30,753 nucleotides of DNA from DAIMFL01 sp964372215 (lineage in GTDB: Bacteria; Pseudomonadota; Alphaproteobacteria; Dongiales; Dongiaceae): contig CAYJQC010000042.1 of the NCBI GenBank assembly GCA_964372215.1, forward strand, positions 1-30,753, in the 5' to 3' direction. The translations under genes were made by a program, and so were the position numbers. Of this stretch, positions 1 through 6,616 are shown piece after piece. How positions within the stretch are numbered: the stretch's first letter is position 1; each line of letters begins with the position of its first letter. Under the pieces are notes generated by a model. It was not told the origin of the DNA. It saw nothing but the letters and a program-made list of their open reading frames with translations, and did not search any database.

Positions 1-2
1 TG

Positions 3-170
3 GTCAAGGCCGGCATCATCGACCCCACCAAGGTCGTGCGCACCGCGCTGCAGGATGCCGCGTCGGTCGCCGGTCTGCTGATCACCACCGAGGCGATGGT
101 GGCCGAGAAGCCGGAGAAGAAGACAGGTCCCGCCATGCCGGGCGGCGGCATGGGCGACATGGATTTCTAG
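3..170 (+). CDS. groEL: Chaperonin GroEL, C-terminal end (partial)
   Basis: Only the last 55 codons are inside the window; the gene enters from the left edge with the first full codon at position 3 and stops at TAG 168-170. The visible residues include VKAGIIDPTKVVRTALQDAA and ITTEAMVAEKPEKK, which are signature C-terminal sequences of the 60-kDa chaperonin, followed by the flexible Gly/Met tail (MPGGGMGDMDF) that lines the folding cavity. GroEL forms the double-ring ATP-driven folding chamber with GroES in the cytoplasm. groES is expected just outside the window to the left. The next gene is on the opposite strand, so this is the end of the groESL transcript. Identity is secure although only a tenth of the protein is visible. 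Confidence 0.97.
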   Translation, partial: VKAGIIDPTKVVRTALQDAASVAGLLITTEAMVAEKPEKKTGPAMPGGGMGDMDF

Positions 171-187
171 GCTCGGCACCCGTCCTG

Positions 188-240
188 GCCGACAGAGGGG
201 CGGAGTCGCGGCAACGCGGCCCCGCCCTCTTTCTGTCGGC
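188..240 (+). terminator. Hairpin terminator after groEL
   Basis: Starting 18 bases after the groEL stop, the arms GCCGACAGA (188-196) and TCTGTCGGC (232-240) are exact complements, and an inner GGGGCGG/CCCGCC pairing extends the stem around a loop near 205-218. A strong GC-rich stem directly after the gene fits a factor-independent terminator for groESL, although there is no clear run of T after it. Because the outer stem is symmetrical it could also end transcription arriving from the right. Confidence 0.7.
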
Positions 241-250
241 GCCCGGAGGC

Positions 251-448
251 TCAGTCGTCGATCGCCTGGTAGGCCGGACCCCAGAGCCGCTGGGTCATCA
301 AGTCCCCGACCATGTCCTCGGCAGGGTCCATGTAGAACGAGGTGCAGTAGCCGCCGTCCCGGCCATAGCGTCCGGGAACCCCCGCGACGTCGTCGCGCCG
401 GGTAGTCATCGACGGGCCGAGGCCCCAGCCGCGGTTGTCCCGGAAGCC
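251..448 (-). pseudogene. Remnant of a beta-lactamase-like serine hydrolase (C-terminus)
   Basis: Reading the minus strand down to TGA 253-251 gives about 65 residues containing WGLGPSMTTRRDD, PGRYGRDGGYCTSFYMDP and DMVGDLMTQRLW, ending AYQAIDD. From memory this is the C-terminal region of serine hydrolases of the beta-lactamase/penicillin-binding-protein fold (PF00144), where a PGRYGWDGGYGTSWY-like strand and a MTQR strand precede the end. Upstream of about 448 the frame carries nothing recognisable and soon runs into the GST gene, so the N-terminal 80 percent, including the Ser-x-x-Lys catalytic motif, is missing. Relative to what I recall of the family, about 15-17 residues also seem to be deleted between QRLW and AYQAIDD. 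I read it as a decayed gene, not an expressed small protein; an ATG at 409-407 could still open a 52-residue frame. Confidence 0.6.
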
Positions 449-471
449 GGGAAAGCAGGGCGACGGGCGAG

Positions 472-1119
472 CTACCCCGGAAAGTTCGCGAAATAGGGCT
501 GCGCCTCCGCGAGCGCGCGGGCGTAGGACGGGCGCGCCATCAGCCGGTCCAGATAGGCTGCGGCATGTCGATGATCCGCGCCGAACGATATCACCCGGTT
601 CGCATAGAACAGTCCCGGCGCGGCGGCGCAGTCGGCCATGGAGAACGCGTCGCCCATGGCCCATGTCTTCGCCGCCATGTCCTGGTCCACCATGCCAATG
701 GCGGTGCGCAGCCGCTCCCGCGCCTCCGCCACCCCGTGCGGATCGTTCCTGCCGGCCGGCCTGAGCCTGTCGGTGACGATCTTCTGCATCGGCACATTGA
801 CATAGAGATCGTAGAAGCGGTCGCGCAGCCGCGTCTCCCGCGCCCGGTCGGCGTCGGCGGGCACGAGCCGTGTCGACCCCGGATAGTATTGGTCGAGATA
901 CTCGATGATGATGCTCGATTCCGGCACGATGCGGTCCCGCGCCGCGTCGCGCAGCACCGGGAACTTGCCGATCGGCCAGACCGCCGTCAGCTCCGCCGCG
1001 GACGCCGCGTCGGCCATGTCGATGATATGCGGCGCAAACGGCGTGTCGTTCTCGTAGAGCGCGATGAGCGCCTTGTGGCAGAACGACGACAGCGGGTGAA
1101 AGTACAGGGTCAGCGACAT
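472..1119 (-). CDS. Glutathione S-transferase family protein
   Basis: This 215-residue protein has the normal length for a bacterial GST. The N-terminal thioredoxin-like half starts MSLTLYFHPLSSFCHKAL, where the Ser/Cys of SSFC is the likely thiol-activating site, followed by GKFPVLRD with the cis-proline of the fold and the glutathione gamma-glutamyl-binding ESSIIIEYLD. The all-helical C-terminal half carries the N-capping-box-like AFSMADCAAAP. The start ATG at 1119-1117 was chosen because the fold begins there and GGGAGAG lies just upstream; the open frame extends to 1449 only as a shadow of the neighbouring regulator. It is divergent from the HxlR-type gene across a 103-base spacer, an arrangement in which the regulator commonly controls the enzyme. 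It probably conjugates glutathione to an electrophile; the substrate cannot be told. Confidence 0.88.
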   Translation of the reverse strand: MSLTLYFHPLSSFCHKALIALYENDTPFAPHIIDMADAASAAELTAVWPIGKFPVLRDAARDRIVPESSIIIEYLDQYYPGSTRLVPADADRARETRLRDRFYDLYVNVPMQKIVTDRLRPAGRNDPHGVAEARERLRTAIGMVDQDMAAKTWAMGDAFSMADCAAAPGLFYANRVISFGADHRHAAAYLDRLMARPSYARALAEAQPYFANFPG

Positions 1120-1147
1120 GGGCGGGCATCTCTCCCGATCCGTCAAA

Positions 1148-1206
1148 CTGATTGCAATAAGCAACTGGTTGCAGATTGGAAGAACCGATGCGAACTGCAA
1201 CTGGTT
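1148..1206. promoter_or_regulatory. Divergent promoter/operator region with repeated GCAACTGGTT
   Basis: The spacer between the GST gene and the HxlR-type gene holds two direct copies of GCAACTGGTT at 1161-1170 and 1197-1206, spaced 36 bases start to start. The first copy is part of a small palindrome, GCAAC-TG-GTTGC (1161-1172). This stretch is also clearly more AT-rich than its surroundings. Winged-helix HxlR regulators usually bind repeated or inverted elements in such divergent spacers, so this is a plausible operator, by inference only. Confidence 0.5.
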
Positions 1207-1222
1207 TTTGCCGAGGTGACGG

Positions 1223-1747
1223 ATGGGTGACGGCCACCGGTCGGGCTGCCCGATCAATCTGACGCTGGAGGTAGTGGGCGACAGGTGGAGCCTGCTGATC
1301 GTCCGCGACATGATCTTCGGCAACCGGCGGCATTTCCGCGAGTTGCTGCTGAGATCCGAGGAAGGCATCTCCTCCAACGTCCTCGCCGACCGGCTGAAGA
1401 CGCTGCTGGCCCCGGGAATCATCGCCAGGACGGACGATCCCAGCCACAAGCAGAAGGCGATCTACAGCCTGACCGAACAGGGGATCGAGCTGTTGCCGGT
1501 GCTGGCCTAGATGGCGGCGTGGGGCCGCAAGCACCTGCCCGTCACCGCGGCGCTCGGCATCCGCGCCCGGCTGCTCGAGGAGGGCGGGCCGAAGCTGTGG
1601 GACGCGTTCATGGCCGAGCTGCGCGAGACCCATCTGGGCGCCCGTCCCGACGCAACCCGGCGCCGGCGATCGAAGCCCGCCGGTTCGGTCGCCGCCAGGC
1701 TGCAGGCCGCGTACGAGCAAGTCGTGGCGAAGCGTCGTAAGCCCTGA
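1223..1747 (+). pseudogene. HxlR-type winged-helix regulator interrupted by an in-frame TAG
   Basis: The frame from ATG 1223 encodes a typical HxlR DNA-binding domain: an N-terminal Cys (SGCPINL), then LEVVGDRWSLLIVRDM, FRELLLRSEEGISSNVLADRL and the wing HKQKAIYSLTEQG. A TAG at 1508-1510 stops it after 95 residues. The same frame continues without a break from 1511 to TAA/TGA near 1747 for 78 residues (MAAWGRKHLPVT, then LWDAFMAELRETHLG), which is what normally follows ELLPVLAQ in longer members of this family. A single C-to-T change of CAG to TAG would explain it. The DNA-binding half could still be made as a 95-residue protein, but the C-terminal dimer/extension region would be lost. It would otherwise regulate the divergent GST gene. 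Alternatives are a sequencing error or amber readthrough. Confidence 0.75.
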
Positions 1748-1810
1748 CGGGTCGGATCGCGCGGCCGGCCCGGCCTTGCCTTTGGTCGCGGGTCCGTCGT
1801 AGGGCTCACT

Positions 1811-1856
1811 CCCTTGAAATGACACCGCTCCTCGGGATGATTCGCCCCCTTGAAAT
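1811..1856 (+). repeat. Direct repeat CCCTTGAAAT, 36 bases apart
   Basis: The ten-base sequence CCCTTGAAAT occurs at 1811-1820 and again at 1847-1856 in the gap between the broken HxlR-type gene and the TetR gene. The second copy contains TTGAAA (1850-1855), which could be the -35 element of the TetR operon; the first copy would then be a duplicated -35 or a regulator half-site. The rest of the gap from 1748 shows no gene. Confidence 0.4.
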
Positions 1857-1890
1857 CCCGGGGACACTAATTTAAGTGACTGTCTAGTCA
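1850..1890 (+). promoter_or_regulatory. Promoter and TetR-type operator of the efflux operon
   Basis: A 14-base palindrome TGACT-GTCT-AGTCA at 1877-1890 lies 21 bases before the TetR start codon, set in AT-rich DNA. TTGAAA at 1850-1855 and TTAAGT at 1872-1877, 16 bases apart, form a plausible promoter, so the palindrome would overlap the -10 edge and the transcription start. This is the usual position for self-repression by a TetR protein. The operator reading is inference from symmetry and position. Confidence 0.6.
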
Positions 1891-1911
1891 TTTATCGATT
1901 GGAGAGCGGCC

Positions 1912-2613
1912 ATGGCCGACCGGAAGCCCCGACCCCGGTCCACCGGTGCCGCGACCTCGCGGCAGCCGCCGCGCTGGCAGCGCCGCAAGCAGGCGCGGCC
2001 GCAGGAGATTCTGGACGCCGCCTTGGCGGTGTTCGCCGAGAAGGGCTTCGCCGCCGCGCGGCTCGATCGGGTCGCGCAGGCGGCCGGGGTGTCGAAGGGC
2101 ACGCTCTATTTGTATTTCGACAGCAAGGAAGCGCTGTTCGAGGCGGTGGTCCGGAGCGCCATCGTGCCGCGCATCGCCGGCGCCGAGGAGACGCTGCGCC
2201 AGCATCGGGGCAGCGCCTCCGAGCTGCTGGCCGAGCTCTATGGCCGCCTCGGCGCCGCGCTGGCCGACGCGCAGGTCGCGGCGATTCCCAAACTCGTCAT
2301 CGCCGAGTCCGGCAATTTCCCCGATCTCGCCCGCTTCTATCTGCGCGAGGTGGTGCACCGGGGCTTGCGGCTGATGGGCGCCGTGCTCGAGCGCGGCGTG
2401 GCGAGCGGCGAGTTCCGCCCGATGAATCCTGCCCATGTCACCCGCCTGATGATCGCGCCGGTCTTGTTCCTGGCGTTGTGGCGCCAGTCGCTCGGGCGCT
2501 TCGACTCGCCGCAGCTGGACGGCGCCGCGTTCCTGGCGGACGCGCTGTCGCTGCTGACCGAGGGGCTGAAGCGGCGTGCCGGGAACGACGCGGCGCCGGA
2601 GCCCCGGCCATGA
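1912..2613 (+). CDS. TetR/AcrR-family transcriptional regulator
   Basis: This 233-residue protein has a basic N-terminal arm followed by a TetR helix-turn-helix at about residues 30-75: QEILDAALAVFAEKGF, then LDRVAQAAGVSKGTLYLYF, with the YLYF-x-SKEALF pattern typical of the third and fourth helices. The remaining all-helical part is the ligand-binding and dimer domain. A ribosome site GGAGAG sits seven to twelve bases before ATG 1912. Its stop overlaps the start of the next gene in an ATGA, so it is the first gene of a coupled efflux operon, as E. coli CecR stands before ybhGFSR. It most likely represses its own operon through the palindrome at 1877-1890 and is released by a substrate of the pump. 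The inducer is unknown. Confidence 0.92.
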   Translation: MADRKPRPRSTGAATSRQPPRWQRRKQARPQEILDAALAVFAEKGFAAARLDRVAQAAGVSKGTLYLYFDSKEALFEAVVRSAIVPRIAGAEETLRQHRGSASELLAELYGRLGAALADAQVAAIPKLVIAESGNFPDLARFYLREVVHRGLRLMGAVLERGVASGEFRPMNPAHVTRLMIAPVLFLALWRQSLGRFDSPQLDGAAFLADALSLLTEGLKRRAGNDAAPEPRP

Positions 2614-3581
2614 GCGACATGCTCGACTGGATTGCCGGGTTGTTCATGGCGGTCTCTGCGCTGTTCGGGATGGCTGACGCCCCGGCCGCGTATCAGGGCT
2701 ATGTCGAGGCCGACTACGTGCGCGTCGCCCTGCCGGCCGCCGGCGCGCTCGAGCTGCTCGCCGTGCGGCGCGGCGACCGCGTGCGGCAGGGCGACCTGCT
2801 GTTCGTGCTCGACGACGATGCCGAGCGCGCCGCCCGCGACGAATCGGCGGCTCGCCTGGCCGAGGCCCGCGCGCGCCTGGCCGACATCGAGAAGGGCGAG
2901 CGGCCGGAGGAGATCGCCGCCATCGCCGCGCAGCGCAAGCAGGCCGAGGCCAATCTCGCCTTGTCGCGCACCGAGCTCGACCGCCAGCAGAAGCTGTTCG
3001 ACACCAGGGTCATCGCCGAAAGCCGGCTCGACGAGGCGCGCGCCGCCTTTCGCCGCGACGCCGCCGCCGTCGCCGAGCTCGACGCACGGCTTGCCACTGC
3101 GCGGCTCGGCGGACGGGCCGACGCCATCGCCGCCGCCCGGGCCGACATCGCCGCGGCCGAAGCCGCGCTGGCCCAGGCCGAGTGGCGCCTCGGGCAGCGC
3201 TCGGCCGCGGCCGGCGCGGCGGGACTGGTCGACGACACGCTCTATGCCGAAGGCGAATATGTCGGCGCCGGCAAGCCGGTGGTCGCGCTGCTGCCGCCGG
3301 GCAATCTCTTCGTCCGCTTCTTCGTGCCCGAGGCCGATCTCGGGCGCATCGCCATCGGCCAGGGCGTCACCGTCGCCTGCGACGGCTGCGTCGCCCCGGT
3401 CGCGGCCAGGATCAGTTTCATCTCGCCGGAGGCCGAGTACACCCCGCCGGTGATCTACAGCGAGCAGCGCCGCGAGAAGCTAGTGTTCATGATCGAGGCG
3501 CGGCCGGTCGAGGCCGGAGTCGCGCTCCATCCCGGACAGCCCGTGAGTGTCGCGCCCGCCGCCGCGGCGCCGGCGTCATGA
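2610..3581 (+). CDS. HlyD-family periplasmic adaptor of an ABC exporter
   Basis: This 323-residue protein starts in the ATGA overlap with the TetR gene. A hydrophobic N-terminal segment (about residues 6-25) anchors or exports it. A lipoyl-type half-motif (EADYVRVALPAAGALELLAV, then GDRVRQGDLLFVLDD) is followed by a long Ala/Glu/Arg-rich coiled-coil hairpin (about 75-190, including QRKQAEANLALSRTELDRQQ), and then the returning lipoyl half and beta-barrel (LYAEGEYVGAGKPVVALLPP, VRFFVPEADLGRIAIGQGV). Length and order match YbhG/YhiI-type membrane fusion proteins, which link an inner-membrane ABC exporter to an outer-membrane channel. No outer-membrane factor gene is nearby, so a TolC-like protein encoded elsewhere would be needed. 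Function as an adaptor is confident; the cargo is unknown. Confidence 0.9.
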   Translation: MSDMLDWIAGLFMAVSALFGMADAPAAYQGYVEADYVRVALPAAGALELLAVRRGDRVRQGDLLFVLDDDAERAARDESAARLAEARARLADIEKGERPEEIAAIAAQRKQAEANLALSRTELDRQQKLFDTRVIAESRLDEARAAFRRDAAAVAELDARLATARLGGRADAIAAARADIAAAEAALAQAEWRLGQRSAAAGAAGLVDDTLYAEGEYVGAGKPVVALLPPGNLFVRFFVPEADLGRIAIGQGVTVACDGCVAPVAARISFISPEAEYTPPVIYSEQRREKLVFMIEARPVEAGVALHPGQPVSVAPAAAAPAS

Positions 3582-4573
3582 GCACGACCGTGGCCGGCCA
3601 CGGCCCAGGCAATGGCGACGTCGTCATCGACGTCCGGGATCTGACCAAGAGCTTCGACGGCAGGACCGTGGTCGACCGCCTGGCGATCCAGGTGCGGCGC
3701 GGCCAGATCTGCGGCTTCCTCGGCCCCAACGGCAGCGGCAAGACCACCACCATCCGCATGCTGTGCGGCCTGCTGATCCCGGATTCCGGAACCGGCACCT
3801 GCCTCGGCCACGACATCCTGCGCGAGGCGCCGGCGATCAAGCGCCAGGTCGGCTACATGACCCAGCGCTTCAGCCTGTACGAGGATCTGTCGATCCGCGA
3901 GAACCTCGACTTCGTCGGCCGCATGTACGGCCTGACGCAACGCCGCGCCAAGGTCGAGGCGGCACTGGAGCGCCTCGGCCTCGCCGACCGCCAGCGCCAG
4001 CTCGCCGGCCAGCTCTCGGGCGGCTGGAAGCAGCGCCTGGCGCTCGCCGCCTGCATCCTGCACGAACCGAAACTGCTGCTGCTGGACGAGCCGACCGCCG
4101 GCGTCGACCCCAAGGCCCGGCGCGAGTTCTGGGACCAGATCCACGCCCTGGCGGCGGCCGGCCTCACCGTCCTGGTCAGCACCCACTACATGGACGAGGC
4201 CGAGCGCTGCCACGAGATCGCCTATCTCGCCTATGGCCGGCTGCTCGCCCGAGGGCCGGTCGAAGACGTGATCGCCGGCTCGGCGCTCAGCACCTGGGCG
4301 ATCGCCGGGCCCGATCTCGATGACCTGGCGCGCGAGCTCGGCGATCTTCCCGGAGTCGAGATGGTGGCACCGTTCGGCGCCACCCTGCATGTCAGCGGCA
4401 CCGACGACGGCGCATTGGAGGCGAGCCTCGCCGCCGTTCGCGGGCGACCCGGGCTCAATGTCCGGCGCAGCGCGCCGAGCCTGGAGGACGTGTTCATCCA
4501 CCTGATGGCGGGGGCCAGCGACAACTTCGCCAACGGCCCGGCGGTCGGCCCGGCCCGCGCGCCGCGGCCATGA
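3578..4573 (+). CDS. ABC exporter ATP-binding protein (YbhF-like, single domain)
   Basis: This 331-residue protein starts in another ATGA overlap. It carries one complete nucleotide-binding domain: Walker A GPNGSGKT at residues 49-56, Q-loop in YMTQRFSLYEDLSI, signature LSGGWKQRLALA from 146, Walker B LLLLDEPTAGVDP from 166 and the switch histidine in VSTHYMDEAE. The C-terminal 100 residues form the small extra domain typical of ABC-2-type drug/export ATPases, ending in SLEDVFIHL. E. coli YbhF, in the comparable operon, has two such domains fused in one chain; here there is one, so the transporter would work as a homodimer of ATPase subunits. It energises the permease that follows from the cytoplasmic face. 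Confidence 0.93.
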   Translation: MSTTVAGHGPGNGDVVIDVRDLTKSFDGRTVVDRLAIQVRRGQICGFLGPNGSGKTTTIRMLCGLLIPDSGTGTCLGHDILREAPAIKRQVGYMTQRFSLYEDLSIRENLDFVGRMYGLTQRRAKVEAALERLGLADRQRQLAGQLSGGWKQRLALAACILHEPKLLLLDEPTAGVDPKARREFWDQIHALAAAGLTVLVSTHYMDEAERCHEIAYLAYGRLLARGPVEDVIAGSALSTWAIAGPDLDDLARELGDLPGVEMVAPFGATLHVSGTDDGALEASLAAVRGRPGLNVRRSAPSLEDVFIHLMAGASDNFANGPAVGPARAPRP

Positions 4574-5709
4574 GCGCCGATCGCTTCAGCGTCGCCCGGC
4601 TGATGGCGATCCTGGCCAAGGAGTTCATCCAGGTCCGCCGCGATCGCCTGACCTTCGCCATGCTGGTCGGCATTCCCTTGATGCAGCTCATGCTGTTCGG
4701 CTTCGCCATCAACTCCGATCCCAAGGCGTTGCCGACCGCGGTCCGGATCGCCGACGCCAGCCCGTTCGCGCGCAGCCTGCTGGCGGCGCTCGAGCATTCC
4801 GACTATTTCCAGGTGGTGGCGCGCACCGCCGACGAGGCCGAGGCCGACCGCCTGCTCGAGATCGGCGCGGTCCAGTTCGTCATCAACATCCCCGCGGATT
4901 TCGGCCGTGCGCTGCAGCGCGGCGAGCGGCCGAGCGTGCTGGTCGAGGCGGACGCGACCGACCCGGCGGCGACCAGCAACGCCATCGCCACCTTGTTCGC
5001 GCTGGAGCGCAGCGCCGTCGCGCGCGACCTGACCGGCCCGCTCGCCGAACTCGACGACGGCGGCACGCCGTTCGTCTTCAGCGTCCATCGCCGCTACAAC
5101 CCCGAGGGCATCACCCAGTACAACATCGTGCCCGGGCTCATGGGCGTGGTGCTGACCATGACCATGATCGTCATGACCTCGCTGTCGATGACCCGGGAAC
5201 GCGAGCGCGGCACCATGGAGAACCTGCTGGCCATGCCGGTCCGGCCGCTCGAGGTGATGCTCGGCAAGATCCTGCCCTATATCGCCATCGGCTATGTCCA
5301 GGTGGTGCTGATCCTGATCGCCGCGCGCTTCCTGTTCGGCGTGCCGATGCTGGGCAGCATCACCCTGCTGTCGCTCACCCTGGTGGTGTTCATCGCCGCC
5401 AACCTGGCGGTCGGCTTCACCTTCTCGACCGTGGCCCGCAACCAGCTTCAGGCCATGCAGATGGCGTTCTTCTTCTTCCTGCCGTCGATCCTGCTGTCCG
5501 GCTTCATGTTCCCGTTCCGCGGCATGCCGGACTGGGCCCAGGCGATCGGCGAGATCCTGCCGCTCACCCATTTCCTGCGGATCGTGCGCGGCATCCTGCT
5601 CAAGGGCAACGGCTGGCCCGAGGTCGTGCCGCATGTCTGGCCGATGGTGCTGTTCCTGCTGGCGGTCGCGGCGATCGCGCTCAGACGCTACCGGCGGACG
5701 CTGGATTAG
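4570..5709 (+). CDS. ABC-2-type permease (YbhS/YbhR-like)
   Basis: This 379-residue membrane protein is coupled to the ATPase by an ATGA overlap. It has a first membrane helix at about residues 28-47 (LTFAMLVGIPLMQLMLFGFA), a large extracytoplasmic domain of roughly 130 residues (to about 185), then five more hydrophobic segments including TMTMIVMTSL, IAIGYVQVVLILIAARFL, VVFIAANLAVGFTF and FFFFLPSILLSGFMFPF. The sequence TRERERGTMENLLAMPVRP between them is the coupling-helix region characteristic of ABC2_membrane exporters. YbhR and YbhS are two related permeases in E. coli; only one gene is present here, implying a homodimeric pore. It completes a tripartite efflux pump with the adaptor and ATPase. 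The TAG stop at 5707-5709 is followed by no clear terminator. Confidence 0.92.
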   Translation: MSADRFSVARLMAILAKEFIQVRRDRLTFAMLVGIPLMQLMLFGFAINSDPKALPTAVRIADASPFARSLLAALEHSDYFQVVARTADEAEADRLLEIGAVQFVINIPADFGRALQRGERPSVLVEADATDPAATSNAIATLFALERSAVARDLTGPLAELDDGGTPFVFSVHRRYNPEGITQYNIVPGLMGVVLTMTMIVMTSLSMTRERERGTMENLLAMPVRPLEVMLGKILPYIAIGYVQVVLILIAARFLFGVPMLGSITLLSLTLVVFIAANLAVGFTFSTVARNQLQAMQMAFFFFLPSILLSGFMFPFRGMPDWAQAIGEILPLTHFLRIVRGILLKGNGWPEVVPHVWPMVLFLLAVAAIALRRYRRTLD

Positions 5710-5720
5710 CAGCCTCGCCA

Positions 5721-5819
5721 TCACATGCGGTTGACGGAGACGCCGCCATCGACCGGCAGCGCGGTGCCGGTGGTGAAGGCCGACGCGTTCGACGCGAGAT
5801 ACAGCACCGAGCGCGCGCC
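5721..5819 (-). pseudogene. Remnant of a short-chain dehydrogenase/reductase C-terminus
   Basis: The minus strand reads GARSVLYLASNASAFTTG, then TALPVDGGVSVNRM and a TGA at 5723-5721. This is the standard C-terminal strand and helix of SDR oxidoreductases (normally YLASDASxFxTGxxLxVDGG). Homology ends abruptly near 5819, and upstream there is no SDR cofactor motif or YxxxK site; mtgA begins to occupy the strand at 5897. About 33 of the roughly 250 residues survive, so this is a gene relic. A small inverted repeat CTATC-TAGTTC-GATAG (5821-5835, arms CTATC/GATAG) lies at the break and might mark the deletion or insertion event. Confidence 0.65.
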
Positions 5820-5896
5820 ACTATCTAGTTCGATAGGCCACGGCAGACGACGCGATGGGACGGTCGTCGTCGTGCGGACCGTTGCCGCGGCGGATC

Positions 5897-6616
5897 TCAC
5901 CGGCAGAGCGGCACGCCGGGCTCCACCGCCGGCGCGTCGCCCATGCGCGCCTGGATGGTGCCGGCGCGGCGGCGCACATAGCTCGACGGCTTCGAGGCCG
6001 ACATCTCCCGCGGATTGGGCAGCACCACCGCCAGCAGCGCCGCCTCGCGCCGGGTCAGCTCGGCAGCCGGCTTGTCGAAATGGTAGCGGGCCGCCGCCTC
6101 GGCGCCGTACACGCCGGGACCGAACTCGATGACGTTGACGTAGAGCTCCATGATCCGCTGCTTGTCGAGGAACACCTCGAGCAGGACCGCGAAATACGCC
6201 TCCAGCCCCTTGCGCAGGAAGTCGCGGCCCGGCCACAGGAACAGGTTCTTCGCGGTCTGCTGGGTGATGGTGCTGGCGCCGAAGGTGCGGCGGCCCGCAC
6301 GGTTGCGCTCGATGGCGTCCTTGATCGCCTGCCAGTCGAAGCCGCCATGATCGCAGAACCGCGCGTCCTCCGAGGCGATCAGGGCGCGCACCAGGTTGGG
6401 CGAGACCTCGTCGAACGGCACCCAGTCCTTCCTCAGGCCCTCGCCCTGGAGCAGCCGGATCACCATCAGCGGCGTGACCGGCGGCGGCACCACGCCGTAC
6501 AGCACGACGAGAAAGGTCGACAGCGCCAGGAAGCCGAGCCCGCAGCCGATGATCGCGCGCCGAATCCGCGCGGCGAGCGACCTCGGGCGTCCCATCTTGC
6601 TCGCCTCGTCGCTCAC
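5897..6616 (-). CDS. mtgA: Monofunctional biosynthetic peptidoglycan transglycosylase
   Basis: This 239-residue GT51 enzyme polymerises lipid II into glycan strands on the periplasmic side of the inner membrane. One membrane helix (about residues 20-42) is followed by the catalytic domain with the five family motifs: EDARFCDHGGFDW (catalytic Glu at 83), GASTITQQTAKNLF, RKGLEAYFAVLLE, KQRIMELYVNVIEFG and a GVYGAEAAARYHF region. There is no transpeptidase domain, and length matches MtgA. It starts with GTG at 6616-6614, overlapping the stop of the upstream glycosyltransferase as GTGA, so the two are translationally coupled; an ATG seven codons later is an alternative start. The pairing with a lipid- or sterol-type glycosyltransferase is not one I know as standard for mtgA. 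Confidence 0.95.
   Translation of the reverse strand: MSDEASKMGRPRSLAARIRRAIIGCGLGFLALSTFLVVLYGVVPPPVTPLMVIRLLQGEGLRKDWVPFDEVSPNLVRALIASEDARFCDHGGFDWQAIKDAIERNRAGRRTFGASTITQQTAKNLFLWPGRDFLRKGLEAYFAVLLEVFLDKQRIMELYVNVIEFGPGVYGAEAAARYHFDKPAAELTRREAALLAVVLPNPREMSASKPSSYVRRRAGTIQARMGDAPAVEPGVPLCR

Noticed and set aside
1120..1449. N-terminal extension of the GST to 1449
   Set aside because: It would cover the HxlR-type gene and the shared promoter; the GST fold starts at 1119.
4231..5724. Nearly 500-codon minus-strand frame opposite the ABC-2 permease
   Set aside because: His/Gln/Arg-rich shadow typical of high GC; the plus strand has membrane helices and a coupled operon.
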